In this document: piece after piece, positions 28,264-37,528 of the stretch
Layout: each line of letters begins with the position of its first letter
Numbering within the stretch: position 1 is the stretch's first letter
Assembly: GCA_016704435.1 (NCBI GenBank)
Contig: JADJAB010000007.1
Coordinates: forward strand, 124,001-188,000
DNA: 64,000 nucleotides
Direction: 5' to 3'
Source of the DNA: Rhodobacter sp.
GTDB taxonomy: Bacteria > Pseudomonadota > Alphaproteobacteria > Rhodobacterales > Rhodobacteraceae
Notes under the pieces: model-generated
The model's input: only the letters and a program-made list of their open reading frames with translations
Told to the model about the DNA's origin: nothing
Database searches by the model: none
Program-made: the position numbers and the translations under genes

Positions 28264-28770
28264 GTGGGGGTTGGGCGCCTTGGCTATCGTCTTGCAGAGG
28301 AAACCGAGGCCGACTGGTGGGAGGTCGAGGCGCTTTATGACCTGTGCTTCTCGCCGGGTCGGACGGCGCTGTCGTCCTACCGGTTGCGCGACAGGGTGCC
28401 GATGGTCGCGCCGTTGTGCCTGACCCTGCGCGACGATGACGACGGCACGCTGGCGGCGGTGATCCGCTATTGGCCTGCGCTGATCGGCGAGGCGGATGTG
28501 CTGCTGCTCGGGCCCATCGCCGTGCACCCGACGCGGCAGGGCGAAGGGCTGGGCGGTCTTGTGATCAACGAAAGCCTGGCCAAGGCGCGACGGTTGGGCT
28601 GGGAGCGGGTGCTGCTGGTTGGCGACGCGCCCTATTACGGGCGCTTCGGGTTCCGCAGGCTGGACGGCGTCGGGATGCCGCCGCCCACCAACCCCGACCG
28701 CATCCTGGGGCTGGAACTGAAGGCAGGCGCCTGGGCCGGCGTGACCGGCGCGGTCACAAAGGCGATCTGA
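28264..28770 (+). CDS. GNAT family N-acetyltransferase
   Basis: This 168-residue GNAT protein of the YhbS-like type shows LLLGPIAVHPTRQGEGLGGL (the acetyl-CoA R/Q-x-x-G-x-G/A loop), VINESLAKARRLGWERVLLV and GDAPYYGRFGFRRL, typical of COG3153. The start is a GTG; no upstream ATG exists in frame, and the start position is uncertain. It is divergent from the flavin reductase gene. The substrate is unknown. Confidence 0.85.
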   Translation: MGVGRLGYRLAEETEADWWEVEALYDLCFSPGRTALSSYRLRDRVPMVAPLCLTLRDDDDGTLAAVIRYWPALIGEADVLLLGPIAVHPTRQGEGLGGLVINESLAKARRLGWERVLLVGDAPYYGRFGFRRLDGVGMPPPTNPDRILGLELKAGAWAGVTGAVTKAI

Positions 28771-28811
28771 AGGGGGATTGCAGCCCTGCGCCGGGTCCCC
28801 ATATCCTTGCG

Positions 28812-29576
28812 ATGGAAGACCGCATGCAGATCCCCCAGGATCCAGACCCCTCGCCCGAGATCGCCGCCCTTGCCCGGCGGTATCGGCGGGCGAACGGGCC
28901 GCTGATCGCGCTGGTGACCCGCCTGGGTGGCAGTTTCGAGCGCCAGCTTGCGATGCTGCCCGCCTCCGTGAAGGGCCGGATCGGGTGGCTGACAGAGGCG
29001 GCCATTGCCCGGGCCTGGGGTCTGGCCGGGGCCGGAGAGCGGCGTCTGCCCACCCCCGGCAAACGCGGCGCGATGGCGGCGGCACTGGCCTCGGGGGCTG
29101 CGGGCGGGGCAGGCGGCCTTGCGACCTCGGTCGCCGAACTGCCGGTGACGGTGGCGCTGATCCTGCATGCGATCCGTGCCGAAGCGGTGGCCGCCGGCTA
29201 TGACCCCGATGACCCCGCGATCCGCGCCGAATGCCTGAAGGTCTTTGCCGCCGGCAGCCCGCTGGCCGCGGATGACGGGATCGATACCACCTTCCTGTCG
29301 GCACGTCTCACGCTGGGCGGACCCGCGCTGCAGAAACTGATCGCCACCGTGGCGCCCCGGCTGGCCGCCGCACTGACACAAAAGCTGGCGGCGCAAGCGG
29401 TGCCGGTGCTGGGGGCGCTGTCAGGTGCGGCGCTGAACGCGGCCTTCCTGTCCTGGTACCGCGAGATCGCCGCCATCCGCTTCGCGCTCTTGCGTCTGGC
29501 CGAAGCGCAGGGCGAGGACGCGGTGCTCGCGGCGTTCCGATCGGCGACCAGCCCAAAGCCGGTCACCCGAGCCTGA
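28812..29576 (+). CDS. EcsC family protein
   Basis: A 254-residue protein starting MEDRMQIPQDPDPSPEIAAL. It has an Ala/Gly-rich helical core typical of EcsC-domain proteins: AAALASGAAGGAGGLATSVA, ELPVTVALILHAIRAEAVAA and QAVPVLGALSGAALNAAFLS. EcsC proteins accompany ABC transporters in Firmicutes but occur alone in Proteobacteria, where no function is established. It lies 41 bases after the acetyltransferase gene and ends next to repeat copy 2. Confidence 0.82.
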   Translation: MEDRMQIPQDPDPSPEIAALARRYRRANGPLIALVTRLGGSFERQLAMLPASVKGRIGWLTEAAIARAWGLAGAGERRLPTPGKRGAMAAALASGAAGGAGGLATSVAELPVTVALILHAIRAEAVAAGYDPDDPAIRAECLKVFAAGSPLAADDGIDTTFLSARLTLGGPALQKLIATVAPRLAAALTQKLAAQAVPVLGALSGAALNAAFLSWYREIAAIRFALLRLAEAQGEDAVLAAFRSATSPKPVTRA

Positions 29577-29594
29577 GCGGCGGGACCGATATCG

Positions 29595-29815
29595 CGCGGC
29601 TTCGCCGCAAGCCTTTCGTCTCGCCTCTGGCGCGTGCCGCGCCAACCGGCTCGGGGTTGCGCTCCGCGCGGGGAGTATTTGTGCCGAGATGAATGTGATA
29701 TCGAACACACTCGCCTTCATCTCGGCACAAGTATTCCGGGGAGTTTGAGGGGCAGCGCCCCTCATCAGGCAACACCGGCGCGGCTGCGCCAGCCAATCAA
29801 GAGAACTTGCGGCGG
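29595..29815. repeat. Composite inverted-repeat element, copy 2
   Basis: The order is a module A-like segment (GGCTTCGCCGCAAGCCTTTC), left B arm GGAGTATTTGTGCCGAGATG (29672), and right B arm CTTCATCTCGGCACAAGTAT. Then come the palindrome-rich GAGGGGCAGCGCCCCTC and module A again, inverted (CCGCGCCATTGCTTCA near 29811). It fills the gap between the convergent EcsC and ptsP genes and can fold into a long hairpin. The two B arms differ from those of copies 3 and 4 by compensating changes, which suggests the stem is under selection or gene conversion. Confidence 0.75.
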
Positions 29816-29831
29816 CAGCCGCGCCATTGCT

Positions 29832-32075
29832 TCACGCCGGCTGTGCGGCAAGCCAGTCCATCAGGGCGGGGCGCGCCGATTCGGCGCCCTCATCGCGGGC
29901 GCGGTCGATTGCTGCTCTGGCCTCGGTCAGATCGACCCGCCGGATCAGCGCCTTGACCGGGCCGATCGAGGCCGGGCGCATCGAAAGGTGGCGCAGGCCG
30001 ATGGCTGCCAGGGCCAGCGCCTCGATCGGGCGCCCCGCATCCTCGCCGCAGAATGACAGTGGCGTGCCCGAGGCCGCGCAACGCGCCACGATATGCTCCA
30101 GAAACGCCAGGAACGACAGGTTCAGCGTGTCATAGCGCTTGCGCACCCGTTCATTCTCGCGGTCGGCGGCGAAGAAGAACTGCTTCAGGTCATTGCCGCC
30201 GATCGAGACGAAATCGGTCAGGTCGAAGAACGATTGCGGTGCGTAGGCCAGCGATGGCGTTTCGCACATCACGCCGATCTCCAGCCGTTCCGGCACACGG
30301 TGGCCCAGCGACTTCTCGCGATGCACCTCGCGCAGCACATGGGCGCGGGCTTCCGAAAACTCGCCCGGCTCGGCCACGAAGGGAAACATCACCGTCAAGG
30401 GCCGCCCCGCCGCCGCCCTGAGCAGTGCCTGCACCTGCATCCGCAGCACACCCGGCTTGTCCAGCCCCACCCTTATCGCGCGCCAGCCCATTGCGGGGTT
30501 CGGCTCGTCATTCGGCTTCATGTAGGGCAGCACCTTGTCTGAGCCGATATCCAGGGTGCGAAAGGCCACCCGCCGCCCCTTGGCCGCATCCATGACGCGG
30601 GCATAGAGGGCCGCAAGCTCGGCCCGTTTCGGCATCTTGTTGCGGATCAGGAACTGCAGCTCGGTGCGAAACAGCCCCACCCCTTCGGCGCCCGAACCTT
30701 CGAGGCTGGGCAGGTCGGCCATCAGGCCTGCGTTCATCAGCAGGCTGATGGTGGTGCCGCATTTTGCCGTCGCCGGCAAGCCGCGCAAGCTGGCGTAGCG
30801 TTTCTGCGCCTCGGCCTGCATGGCGATCTTGTCGCGGAACGCGCGGGCGACGGTTTCCTCGGGGCGCAGGTGGACGATGCCCTGGTCGCCGTCGACAAGG
30901 ATCGCGTCGCCGTTCAGCGCCTCCGAGGTGATGCGGCCGGCATGGATCACCAGCGGAATCGTCAGCGCGCGGGCCACGATGGCCGCATGCGACCCGACCG
31001 AGCCTTCCTCCAGCACCACGCCGCGCAAGCGGCGGCCATATTCCAGCAGCTCTGCCGGACCGATGTTGCGCGCCACCAGGACAGGGTTGTCCGGCATCTC
31101 GGCCCCGGTATCGGCACCTTGCCCGGTCAGGATGCGCAGCAGCCGGTTCGACAGATCGTCCAGATCGTGCAGCCGGTCGCGCAGATAGGCGTCGGGCACC
31201 TGTTCCAGCCGCGCGCGGGCGGCGGATTGTTCCTTTTCCACCGCCGCCTCGGCCGAAAGGCCGCGCATGATGTCTTCTTCCATCCGGCGCAGCCAGCCGC
31301 GCGACTGGGCGAACATCCGGTAGGCTTCCAGCACCTGGCGCTGCTCCTTGTCCAGCTGCTCGGCTTCCAGCAGGTCCGTGATCGAGACCCGCAGTTCCCC
31401 CACTGCGGCGCGGATCCGCTCGATCTCGGTCAGGGGATCGTCGGCGACCGGGTTGGTCACCACGACGCGCGGCTCGTGCAGCCAGACCCGGCCTTCGGCA
31501 GCGCCTTCCTGGCCGGTGCCGCCGCGAAACAGCACCGGCTGCTTGTGCAGCGCCTTCATTGCGCCGTCGTCGCCGATGAAGGCGCCCAGCTCGGTCATCT
31601 CGGCCAGCACCATGGCGACGACCTCGACGGCATAGATCTCGTCGTCGGAAAAGCCCCGCTTGTCCTTGGACTGCACCACCAGCACGCCCAGCTTTTCGCC
31701 GATCCGCTGGATCGGCACGCCGAGGAAGGACGAGAATATCTCTTCGCCGGTTTCCGGCATGAAGCGAAAGCCCTTTTCCGAGGGCGCATCGGCGGTATTG
31801 ACCGGCTGGCCCGAGCGCGCGACCCGGCCGACCAGGCCTTCGCCCAGCTTCATGCGGGTCTGGTGGACGGCCGCGGGGTTCAGGCCCTCGGTGGCGCACA
31901 GCTCCAGCGTCTCGGGATCGCGGAAGAGGTAGATCGAACAGACCTCGGTGCCCATCGAATCGGCAATCAGATGGGTGATGCTGTCCAGCCGGTCCTGTCC
32001 CTTGCCGGGAACGGACAGGACATCGCGCAGGCGCCGCAGCAGTTTGCGGCTTTCGCTTTCGCTCCGTTCGGGCAT
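29832..32075 (-). CDS. ptsP: Phosphoenolpyruvate-protein phosphotransferase PtsP (EI-Ntr)
   Basis: This 747-residue enzyme I of the nitrogen PTS takes phosphate from PEP and passes it to NPr. An N-terminal GAF domain (residues ~1-160: MGTEVCSIYLFRDPETLELC, GFSDDEIYAVEVVAMVLAEM) is followed by the HPr-binding helices. The phosphohistidine domain has active-site His near residue 363 in GSVGSHAAIVARALTIPLVI. The C-terminal PEP-binding barrel contains EGVGLFRTELQFL, FRTLDIGSDKVLPYMK and the final SFCGEDAGRP. It lies downstream of lysC on the same strand, as is common in Rhodobacteraceae. Confidence 0.95.
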   Translation of the reverse strand: MPERSESESRKLLRRLRDVLSVPGKGQDRLDSITHLIADSMGTEVCSIYLFRDPETLELCATEGLNPAAVHQTRMKLGEGLVGRVARSGQPVNTADAPSEKGFRFMPETGEEIFSSFLGVPIQRIGEKLGVLVVQSKDKRGFSDDEIYAVEVVAMVLAEMTELGAFIGDDGAMKALHKQPVLFRGGTGQEGAAEGRVWLHEPRVVVTNPVADDPLTEIERIRAAVGELRVSITDLLEAEQLDKEQRQVLEAYRMFAQSRGWLRRMEEDIMRGLSAEAAVEKEQSAARARLEQVPDAYLRDRLHDLDDLSNRLLRILTGQGADTGAEMPDNPVLVARNIGPAELLEYGRRLRGVVLEEGSVGSHAAIVARALTIPLVIHAGRITSEALNGDAILVDGDQGIVHLRPEETVARAFRDKIAMQAEAQKRYASLRGLPATAKCGTTISLLMNAGLMADLPSLEGSGAEGVGLFRTELQFLIRNKMPKRAELAALYARVMDAAKGRRVAFRTLDIGSDKVLPYMKPNDEPNPAMGWRAIRVGLDKPGVLRMQVQALLRAAAGRPLTVMFPFVAEPGEFSEARAHVLREVHREKSLGHRVPERLEIGVMCETPSLAYAPQSFFDLTDFVSIGGNDLKQFFFAADRENERVRKRYDTLNLSFLAFLEHIVARCAASGTPLSFCGEDAGRPIEALALAAIGLRHLSMRPASIGPVKALIRRVDLTEARAAIDRARDEGAESARPALMDWLAAQPA

Positions 32076-32188
32076 CGGTCCTGGCTTGCGGGGGCGCGGG
32101 CCGCCGCCTCAGGCAGGGCGGGAGAGGGCCTTTGCGCCTTCGCGCCTGCAGGTTGCGCGGAGTCCGCCTTTACCGATCGGCGGCCGGA

Positions 32189-33442
32189 TCAGGCCTTTTC
32201 CAGTTCGAACGCGTCGTGCAGCGCCTGTACCGCAAGTTCCATGTACTTGCGGTCGATCAGAACCGAGATCTTGATCTCGGAAGTGGCGATGACCTTGATG
32301 TTCACGTTCTCGGCCGCCAGTGCCGCGAACATCCGGGCCGCGACGCCAACCTGGCTGCGCATTCCGATGCCGACGACCGAGACCTTCGCGACATCGGTAT
32401 CGATGACCAGATCGTCATAGCTGACGATGCCGGCGGCGCGGGCGTCTTCCATGGCCTTGCGGGCGCGGTCGACCTGGTTCACCGGCACCGAAAAGGTCAT
32501 GTCTGTGGTGGCGCCGCTGTGCCCGGCCAGGTTCTCCGAGATGTTCTGCACGATCATGTCGACGTTGACCCCGGCATCGGCCAGCGGGCCGAAGATCGCG
32601 CTGGCGACGCCGGGGCGGTCGGCGACATCCAGTAGGGTCATCTTGGCTTCGTCGCGCGAATAGGCGACGCCGGATACGGCTTTGCTTTCCACGATTTCCT
32701 CCTCGTCGCAGACCAGGGTTCCGCTGGTCTCGTCGGTATCTTCAAAGGATGACAGCACGCGCAGGCGCACCTTGTAGCGCATCGCCAGCTCGACCGAGCG
32801 GGTCTGCAGCACCTTGGCGCCCAGCGAGGCCAGTTCCAGCATCTCTTCAAAGGCGATGCGGTCCAGCTTGCGGGCCTTGCCGGTGATCCTAGGGTCGGTG
32901 GTGTAGATGCCGTCGACATCGGTGTAGATGTCGCAGCGCTCCGCGCCGAAGGCGGCGGCGAAGGCGACGGCGGTGGTGTCGCTGCCGCCCCTGCCCAGGG
33001 TGGTGATGCGGCCCTCGGTGCTGATACCCTGAAAGCCCGCGACCACGGCGACCCGGAAGCCCTCGGAGAATTTTGCGTCGATGTGGTCGCGAGGGATCGA
33101 CAGGAAGCGGGCCGAGCCATGCGCCGAGGTGGTGTTGATCGGCACCTGCCAGCCCTGCCAACTCCGCGCGGGCACGTCCATTTCCTGCAGACGCAGCGCC
33201 ATCAGCCCGGCGGTGACATTCTCGCCGCTGGCGACGACGGCATCGTATTCGCGGGCGTCATAGAGCTTCGATGTGGTCTCGACCCAGCCGACCAGCTCGT
33301 TGGTCTTGCCCGACATGGCGCTGACGATGACGATCACGTCATAGCCGCGGGCAACCTCGGCCCTGACCTTCTGCGCGGCGTTTTCGATCCGCGCCAGATC
33401 CGCCACCGAGGTGCCGCCGAATTTCATCACGAGAAGCGGCAT
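32189..33442 (-). CDS. lysC: Aspartate kinase
   Basis: This 417-residue enzyme phosphorylates aspartate, the entry to Lys, Thr and Met synthesis. It opens MPLLVMKFGGTSVADLARIE. Kinase motifs include VVASGENVTAGLMALRLQEM, TEGRITTLGRGGSDTTAVAF and DIYTDVDGIYTTDPR. Two C-terminal ACT domains (VADRPGVASAIFGPLADAGV; VVGIGMRSQVGVAARMFAAL) imply feedback inhibition. I chose ATG 33442. The upstream in-frame extension is encoded by the poly-G region and is not protein-like. It links functionally to thrC and metZ in this window. Confidence 0.96.
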   Translation of the reverse strand: MPLLVMKFGGTSVADLARIENAAQKVRAEVARGYDVIVIVSAMSGKTNELVGWVETTSKLYDAREYDAVVASGENVTAGLMALRLQEMDVPARSWQGWQVPINTTSAHGSARFLSIPRDHIDAKFSEGFRVAVVAGFQGISTEGRITTLGRGGSDTTAVAFAAAFGAERCDIYTDVDGIYTTDPRITGKARKLDRIAFEEMLELASLGAKVLQTRSVELAMRYKVRLRVLSSFEDTDETSGTLVCDEEEIVESKAVSGVAYSRDEAKMTLLDVADRPGVASAIFGPLADAGVNVDMIVQNISENLAGHSGATTDMTFSVPVNQVDRARKAMEDARAAGIVSYDDLVIDTDVAKVSVVGIGMRSQVGVAARMFAALAAENVNIKVIATSEIKISVLIDRKYMELAVQALHDAFELEKA

Positions 33443-33484
33443 GAAGCCCTCCCAAGGCCCCGCGGGCCCGGGGCGCCCGGGGGC

Positions 33485-33509
33485 GGGGGGGGGGGGGGGG
33501 GGGGGGGGG
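33485..33509. repeat. Poly-G run, 25 bases, upstream of lysC
   Basis: A run of 25 G lies in a very G/C-biased stretch about 45-70 bases before the lysC start, where its promoter would be expected. The surrounding 33460-33600 sequence is also low-complexity. It is likely the same kind of sequence defect as the two other G-rich tracts. The true lysC promoter cannot be read. Confidence 0.75.
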
Positions 33510-33646
33510 CGCCGCGCGCCACACCACCGGGGGCAGCGCGGGGGGGCTTTGGCCCAAAGCCTTTCGTCCGGCCGCGGGGCGGGGCCGCGCCGGGCCGCCC
33601 GGGCGCCGGGCCGGGAATTCTTGCAAGGAGCATGGCGAGGTTGCAA

Positions 33647-33773
33647 CCTTCATCTTGGCCAAAATACTCCGGGGAGTTTGAGGGGCAGCGCCCCTCATCG
33701 GCCGACGCCGGCACCTGGCGCGACGGGTGCCGGCAGGAATGGCTTGCGCCGGCAGGCGCGCATTTGCTTCACC
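33647..33773. repeat. Composite inverted-repeat element, copy 3
   Basis: The 55 bases 33647-33701, beginning CCTTCATCTTGGCCAAAATA and ending in the palindromic GAGGGGCAGCGCCCCTC plus ATCGG, are identical to the reverse complement of 46363-46417. Module A follows at about 33743-33773 (TTGCGCCGGCAGGCGCGC, then ATTTGCTTCA). The left B arm is absent, and the region where it should lie is the damaged G-rich stretch. It sits between the lysC promoter side and the end of purD. Confidence 0.8.
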
Positions 33774-33782
33774 GGCCGAAGG

Positions 33783-35046
33783 TCAGAGCGCGCGCCAGCC
33801 GATGTCGCGGCGGGCAAAGCCGTCGGGCCAGTCGATGGCGTCGACCATCGCATAAGCGGCGTCGCGGGCCTCGCGCAGCGTGCCGCCGCGCGCCGTGACG
33901 TTCAGGACGCGCCCGCCGCTGGCGATGATCCGGCCATCGGACGCAGCGGTGCCGGCGTGAAACACCATATGGCCGCTGTCTTCCGGCAATCGGTCCAGAC
34001 CGCCGATCTCGCTGCCCTTGGCGTAGGCGCCGGGATAGCCCCTGGCTGCAATCACGACGCTCAGCGCGTGGTCGTCGGCCCAGTTCAGCCGGGCTTCGGC
34101 CAGCCGGCCTTCGGCGCAGGCCAGCATAAGGTCCAGCGCCTGCGCCCCCAGCCGCATCATCAGCACCTGCGCCTCCGGGTCGCCAAAGCGGCAGTTGTAT
34201 TCCACCAGGCGGGCCTGATCCCGATCGATCATCAGCCCGGCATAGAGCACCCCCTGGTAGGGCGTCCCGCGCCGGGACATCTCGCGGATCGTCGGCAGGA
34301 CGATTTGTTCCATCGCCTGCTGTTGCAGCGCGGGCGTCAGCACCGGTGCGGGCGAATAGGCCCCCATGCCGCCGGTGTTCGGTCCGGTGTCGCCATCAAA
34401 AGCCCGCTTGTGGTCCTGCGCGGTGCCGATCGGCAGGGCGTTGATCCCGTCCGACAGGACGAAGAAGCTGGCTTCTTCGCCTTCCATGAATTCTTCGACA
34501 ACCACTTCGGCCCCCGCTGCCCCGAAGGCACCGCCGAAGATGTCGTCGATGCCAGCCAGCGCCTCTTCCAGCGTCATCCCCATGATCACGCCCTTGCCGG
34601 CGGCCAGGCCATCGGCCTTGATCACCAGCGGCGCGCCCTTGGCCAGCACAAAAGCGCGGGCGGCGGCGGCATCGGTGAAGCGGGCGTAACCGGCGGTCGG
34701 CGCGGCACAAGCGTCGCAGATCTCCTTGGTGAAGCCTTTCGATGCCTCCAGCCGTGCCGCCGCCGCCGAAGGGCCGAAGGTCAGCAGACCGGCTGCTCGC
34801 GTTGCATCGGCGACGCCGGCAGCCAGCGGCGCCTCCGGCCCGACGATGACGAAGTCGATGGCGTTTTCCTCGCAGAACACCACCACCGCCGCGCCATCGA
34901 GAATGTCGATATCGGCCACCTCGGCCAGCATCGCGATCCCCGCATTGCCGGGGGGCGACGATCAGCCGGTCGCATTTCGGGTTCTGCTTCACCGCCCAGG
35001 CCAGCGCATGTTCCCGCCCCCCGCCGCCGAGAATGAGAATGTTCAT
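33783..35046 (-). CDS. purD: Phosphoribosylamine-glycine ligase, frameshifted
   Basis: An ATP-grasp enzyme of purine synthesis (GAR synthetase). It opens MNILILGGGGREHALAWAVK. The frame breaks in a run of six G on the plus strand (34950-34955); removing one restores VAPGNAGIAMLAEVADIDIL. Downstream landmarks are FVIVGPEAPLAAGVADATRA, APLVIKADGLAAGKGVIM, DGDTGPNTGGMGAYSPAPVL and LVEYNCRFGDPEAQVLMMRL. The corrected length is 420 residues, standard for PurD. As this gene is essential without purines, a homopolymer miscall is the simplest explanation. Confidence 0.93.
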
Positions 35047-35162
35047 CTGTGCCCCCGCTGGCCTTTTGCCGGGCTTCTAGGCGCTGGACGGGCAGGGGGC
35101 AAGCCATCTTGCGCCCGCCTTCCGGCGCTGGCACCATCGCCGCGACACAATCGGAGGATGCC

Positions 35163-35537
35163 ATGATCCGGCGCGTTTTTCTTCTGTCGCTTGCAGCCCT
35201 TGCGGCAGCCCCCGCCCTGACGGCGCAACAGGCCGCGCGGTTCAACGCCGTTGCCCTGCGCCGGGCGTTCGAGGCGCTGCCCGAAGCCAGCCGCAAGAAG
35301 GTGCAGGAAGAACTGCGCACCGGCGGCTTTTATCGCGGCGCGGTGGACGGTCGCTACGGGCCGGGCACGGAAGAGGCGCTGGCGGCGGCGGCCGGGTTCA
35401 TCATCTTCAACTCGCGCGAAACGGTGCAGCTTGATCTTCTGACAGAACCGGGGACCACGGCCTATCTGGACGGTTTGGTCACCGGCGCGCTGGCGGGCTA
35501 TCTTTACGGTGAAGGCAACGAATGCGACAGCTGCTGA
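35163..35537 (+). CDS. Small secreted peptidoglycan-binding-like protein
   Basis: A 124-residue protein with a strong Shine-Dalgarno sequence (CGGAGG) and a signal peptide (MIRRVFLLSLAALAAAPALT, cleaved near TAQQ). The segment LPEASRKKVQEELRTGGFYR followed by GAVDGRYGPGTEEAL resembles the peptidoglycan-binding domain 1 repeat (G-x-Y-x-G-x-x-D-G-x-x-G-x-x-T). The end (YLYGEGNECDSC) has two Cys. No enzymatic domain is present. It is adjacent to and likely co-transcribed with xseA. Confidence 0.75.
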   Translation: MIRRVFLLSLAALAAAPALTAQQAARFNAVALRRAFEALPEASRKKVQEELRTGGFYRGAVDGRYGPGTEEALAAAAGFIIFNSRETVQLDLLTEPGTTAYLDGLVTGALAGYLYGEGNECDSC

Positions 35538-35565
35538 TCCGCGCGGAGCGGCATGGGGCCAGCGA

Positions 35566-37158
35566 ATGAACGACCTGATCGACGAAATCTCGCCCGCCCT
35601 CGGCAACAGCCCGGAATACACCGTCTCGGAACTGTCCGGCGCGGTGAAGCGGGTGATCGAGGGCGAATTCGGCATGGTTCGGGTGCGCGGCGAGGTGGGG
35701 CGGGTCAGCCGTCCAGCCTCGGGGCATCTCTATTTCGATCTGAAGGATGACCGCGCGGTGATCGCCGCGATCAGCTGGAAAGGGCAGGTCGCGAAGATGC
35801 AGGTGCAGCCGGAAGAAGGAATGGAGGTGGTGGCCACGGGCCGGATGACCACCTTCCCCGGCCAGTCGAAGTATCAGCTGATTGTCGAGGACGTGGCCCC
35901 TGCGGGTGCGGGCGCCCTGATGGCGATGCTGGAAAAGCGCCGGGCGGCATTGCTGGCTGAGGGGCTGTTCGATGCTGCTCGCAAGAAGCCCATCCCTTAT
36001 CTGCCGGGGGTGATCGGGGTGATCACCTCTCCCTCCGGTGCGGTGATCCGCGATATCCTGCACCGCTTGCGCGACCGGTTTCCACGCCACGTGCTGATCT
36101 GGCCGGTGGCGGTGCAGGGCCAGGCCTGCGCGGCCGAGGTGGCGGCGGCGATCCGCGGGTTCAACGGCTTGCTCGAGGGTGGGGCGATCCCGCGGCCCGA
36201 TGTGATCATCGTGGCGCGGGGCGGCGGGTCGCTGGAGGACCTCTGGGGCTTCAACGAGGAGGTGGTGGTCCGGGCGGCGGCGGCCTCGGCCATCCCGCTG
36301 ATCTCGGCGGTGGGCCACGAGACCGACACCACGCTGATCGACCACGCGGCAGACCTGCGCGCGCCCACCCCCACGGCTGCGGCGGAACTGGCGGTGCCGG
36401 TGCGGCTGGACCTGATGGCGGCTGTGGCCGATCTGGCGGCGCGGATGGCGCGCGGGGTTGCGGGCGGGGTGGAGCGTCGGCAGGTGCGCCTGCGCGACCT
36501 GTCGCGCGCCCTGCCACGCCCCGAGGCGCTGACCGGGGCGGCCGCGCAGCGGCTGGACCTGTGGGCCGGGCGGCTCTCGGGTGCGCTGGGGCTGATGGTC
36601 ATCCGCAAGCGAGGTCTGCGCGACCGGGTGGCCGGGCCGATGCGGCCCAAGTTGTTGTTGCGGCTGGTGGAGCGACGGCGCGACGCCGTGGCCGGGCTGG
36701 CCGGCCGGCTGGACGACCGGGCGCAGCGGGCTTTGGAGCGGCGCCATGCGGGCTTCGACAAATGGGCGTCGCGGCTGGCCCCGGCGCTGGCTGGCCTGCT
36801 GGCGCGGGCGGGGCGCGATCTGTCGCGCGAACGGGATCGGGTCGCGGCACTGGCATTGCGGCTGGACGCGGCCCCGCGCCGGCGCTTCGATGATCTGGCG
36901 CGGCGACTGGCGCAGATCGACCGCACCCGCCAGACGCTGGGCCATGCCGAAACCATGAAGCGCGGCTTTGCCGTGGTGCGGGGCGATGGCAAGGTCGTCA
37001 CCAGCCGGGCGGCGGCGGCAAAGGCGGGAGCGCTGGAGCTGGAATTTCACGATGGGAGGCTGGCGGTCGGGGCGGGTGGGGAGGGGCCTGCGCCGCCCAC
37101 AGCGCCACCGCGCAAGCCCAAGGGCAGCGGCGATGGCGGGCAGGGCAGTCTGTTCTAG
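35566..37158 (+). CDS. xseA: Exodeoxyribonuclease VII large subunit
   Basis: A 530-residue protein of the ExoVII complex, which degrades single-stranded DNA with XseB (not present here). It has an N-terminal OB-fold (YTVSELSGAVKRVIEGEFGM, VRGEVGRVSRPASGHLYFDL) and the conserved catalytic-domain blocks GVITSPSGAVIRDILHRLRD, VIIVARGGGSLEDLWGFNEE and PLISAVGHETDTTLIDHAAD. A long Arg/Ala-rich helical region and GFAVVRGDGKVVTS follow. The start MNDLIDEISPALG is preferred to the GTG at 35509. Confidence 0.95.
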   Translation: MNDLIDEISPALGNSPEYTVSELSGAVKRVIEGEFGMVRVRGEVGRVSRPASGHLYFDLKDDRAVIAAISWKGQVAKMQVQPEEGMEVVATGRMTTFPGQSKYQLIVEDVAPAGAGALMAMLEKRRAALLAEGLFDAARKKPIPYLPGVIGVITSPSGAVIRDILHRLRDRFPRHVLIWPVAVQGQACAAEVAAAIRGFNGLLEGGAIPRPDVIIVARGGGSLEDLWGFNEEVVVRAAAASAIPLISAVGHETDTTLIDHAADLRAPTPTAAAELAVPVRLDLMAAVADLAARMARGVAGGVERRQVRLRDLSRALPRPEALTGAAAQRLDLWAGRLSGALGLMVIRKRGLRDRVAGPMRPKLLLRLVERRRDAVAGLAGRLDDRAQRALERRHAGFDKWASRLAPALAGLLARAGRDLSRERDRVAALALRLDAAPRRRFDDLARRLAQIDRTRQTLGHAETMKRGFAVVRGDGKVVTSRAAAAKAGALELEFHDGRLAVGAGGEGPAPPTAPPRKPKGSGDGGQGSLF

Positions 37159-37179
37159 GCAATGGAGAGAGCCGGGGAA

Positions 37180-37479
37180 ATGAGCGCCTTTGCCCGATAC
37201 GTGGCCTTCCTGCATCCGGTGCCCGGCAGGACCACCGACGAAGCCGCGATCCGGGCGCATGTGGCCTGGTTGCGCGCGCTTGATGCGGCGGGGCAGCTGG
37301 AACTGGCCGGGCCGTTTGGCGACGGTTCGGGCGGGATGGTGATCCTGCGCGCCGAAAGCGAAACGCAGGCCCGCGCGCTGGCCGAGGCCGACCCCTACGT
37401 CAGAAGCGGCCTGCGCCGGCTGGAGCTGCGGCGCTGGGACTTGTCTTGCGAAGGCAACAACCACATGGGGATGGGCTGA
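37180..37479 (+). CDS. YciI family protein
   Basis: A 99-residue ferredoxin-like fold protein with the YciI pattern: VAFLHPVPGRTTDEAAIRAH, WLRALDAAGQLELAGPFGDG, GGMVILRAESETQARALAEA and DPYVRSGLRRLELRRWDLS. The His in IRAHVAWL and the Asp in ALAEADPYV match the conserved pair of the family. GGAGAG is ten bases before ATG 37180; ATG 37162 is possible. It directly follows xseA. The function is unassigned. Confidence 0.82.
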   Translation: MSAFARYVAFLHPVPGRTTDEAAIRAHVAWLRALDAAGQLELAGPFGDGSGGMVILRAESETQARALAEADPYVRSGLRRLELRRWDLSCEGNNHMGMG

Positions 37480-37528
37480 AGCGGCGGCGCCCGGACGGCG
37501 GCTTCCGGCTACAGTCAGGCGGCCCGAG

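Noticed and set aside
32189..33646. N-terminally extended aspartate kinase with a polyproline segment
   Set aside because: The extension is encoded by the poly-G region upstream of the family-consistent ATG at 33442.
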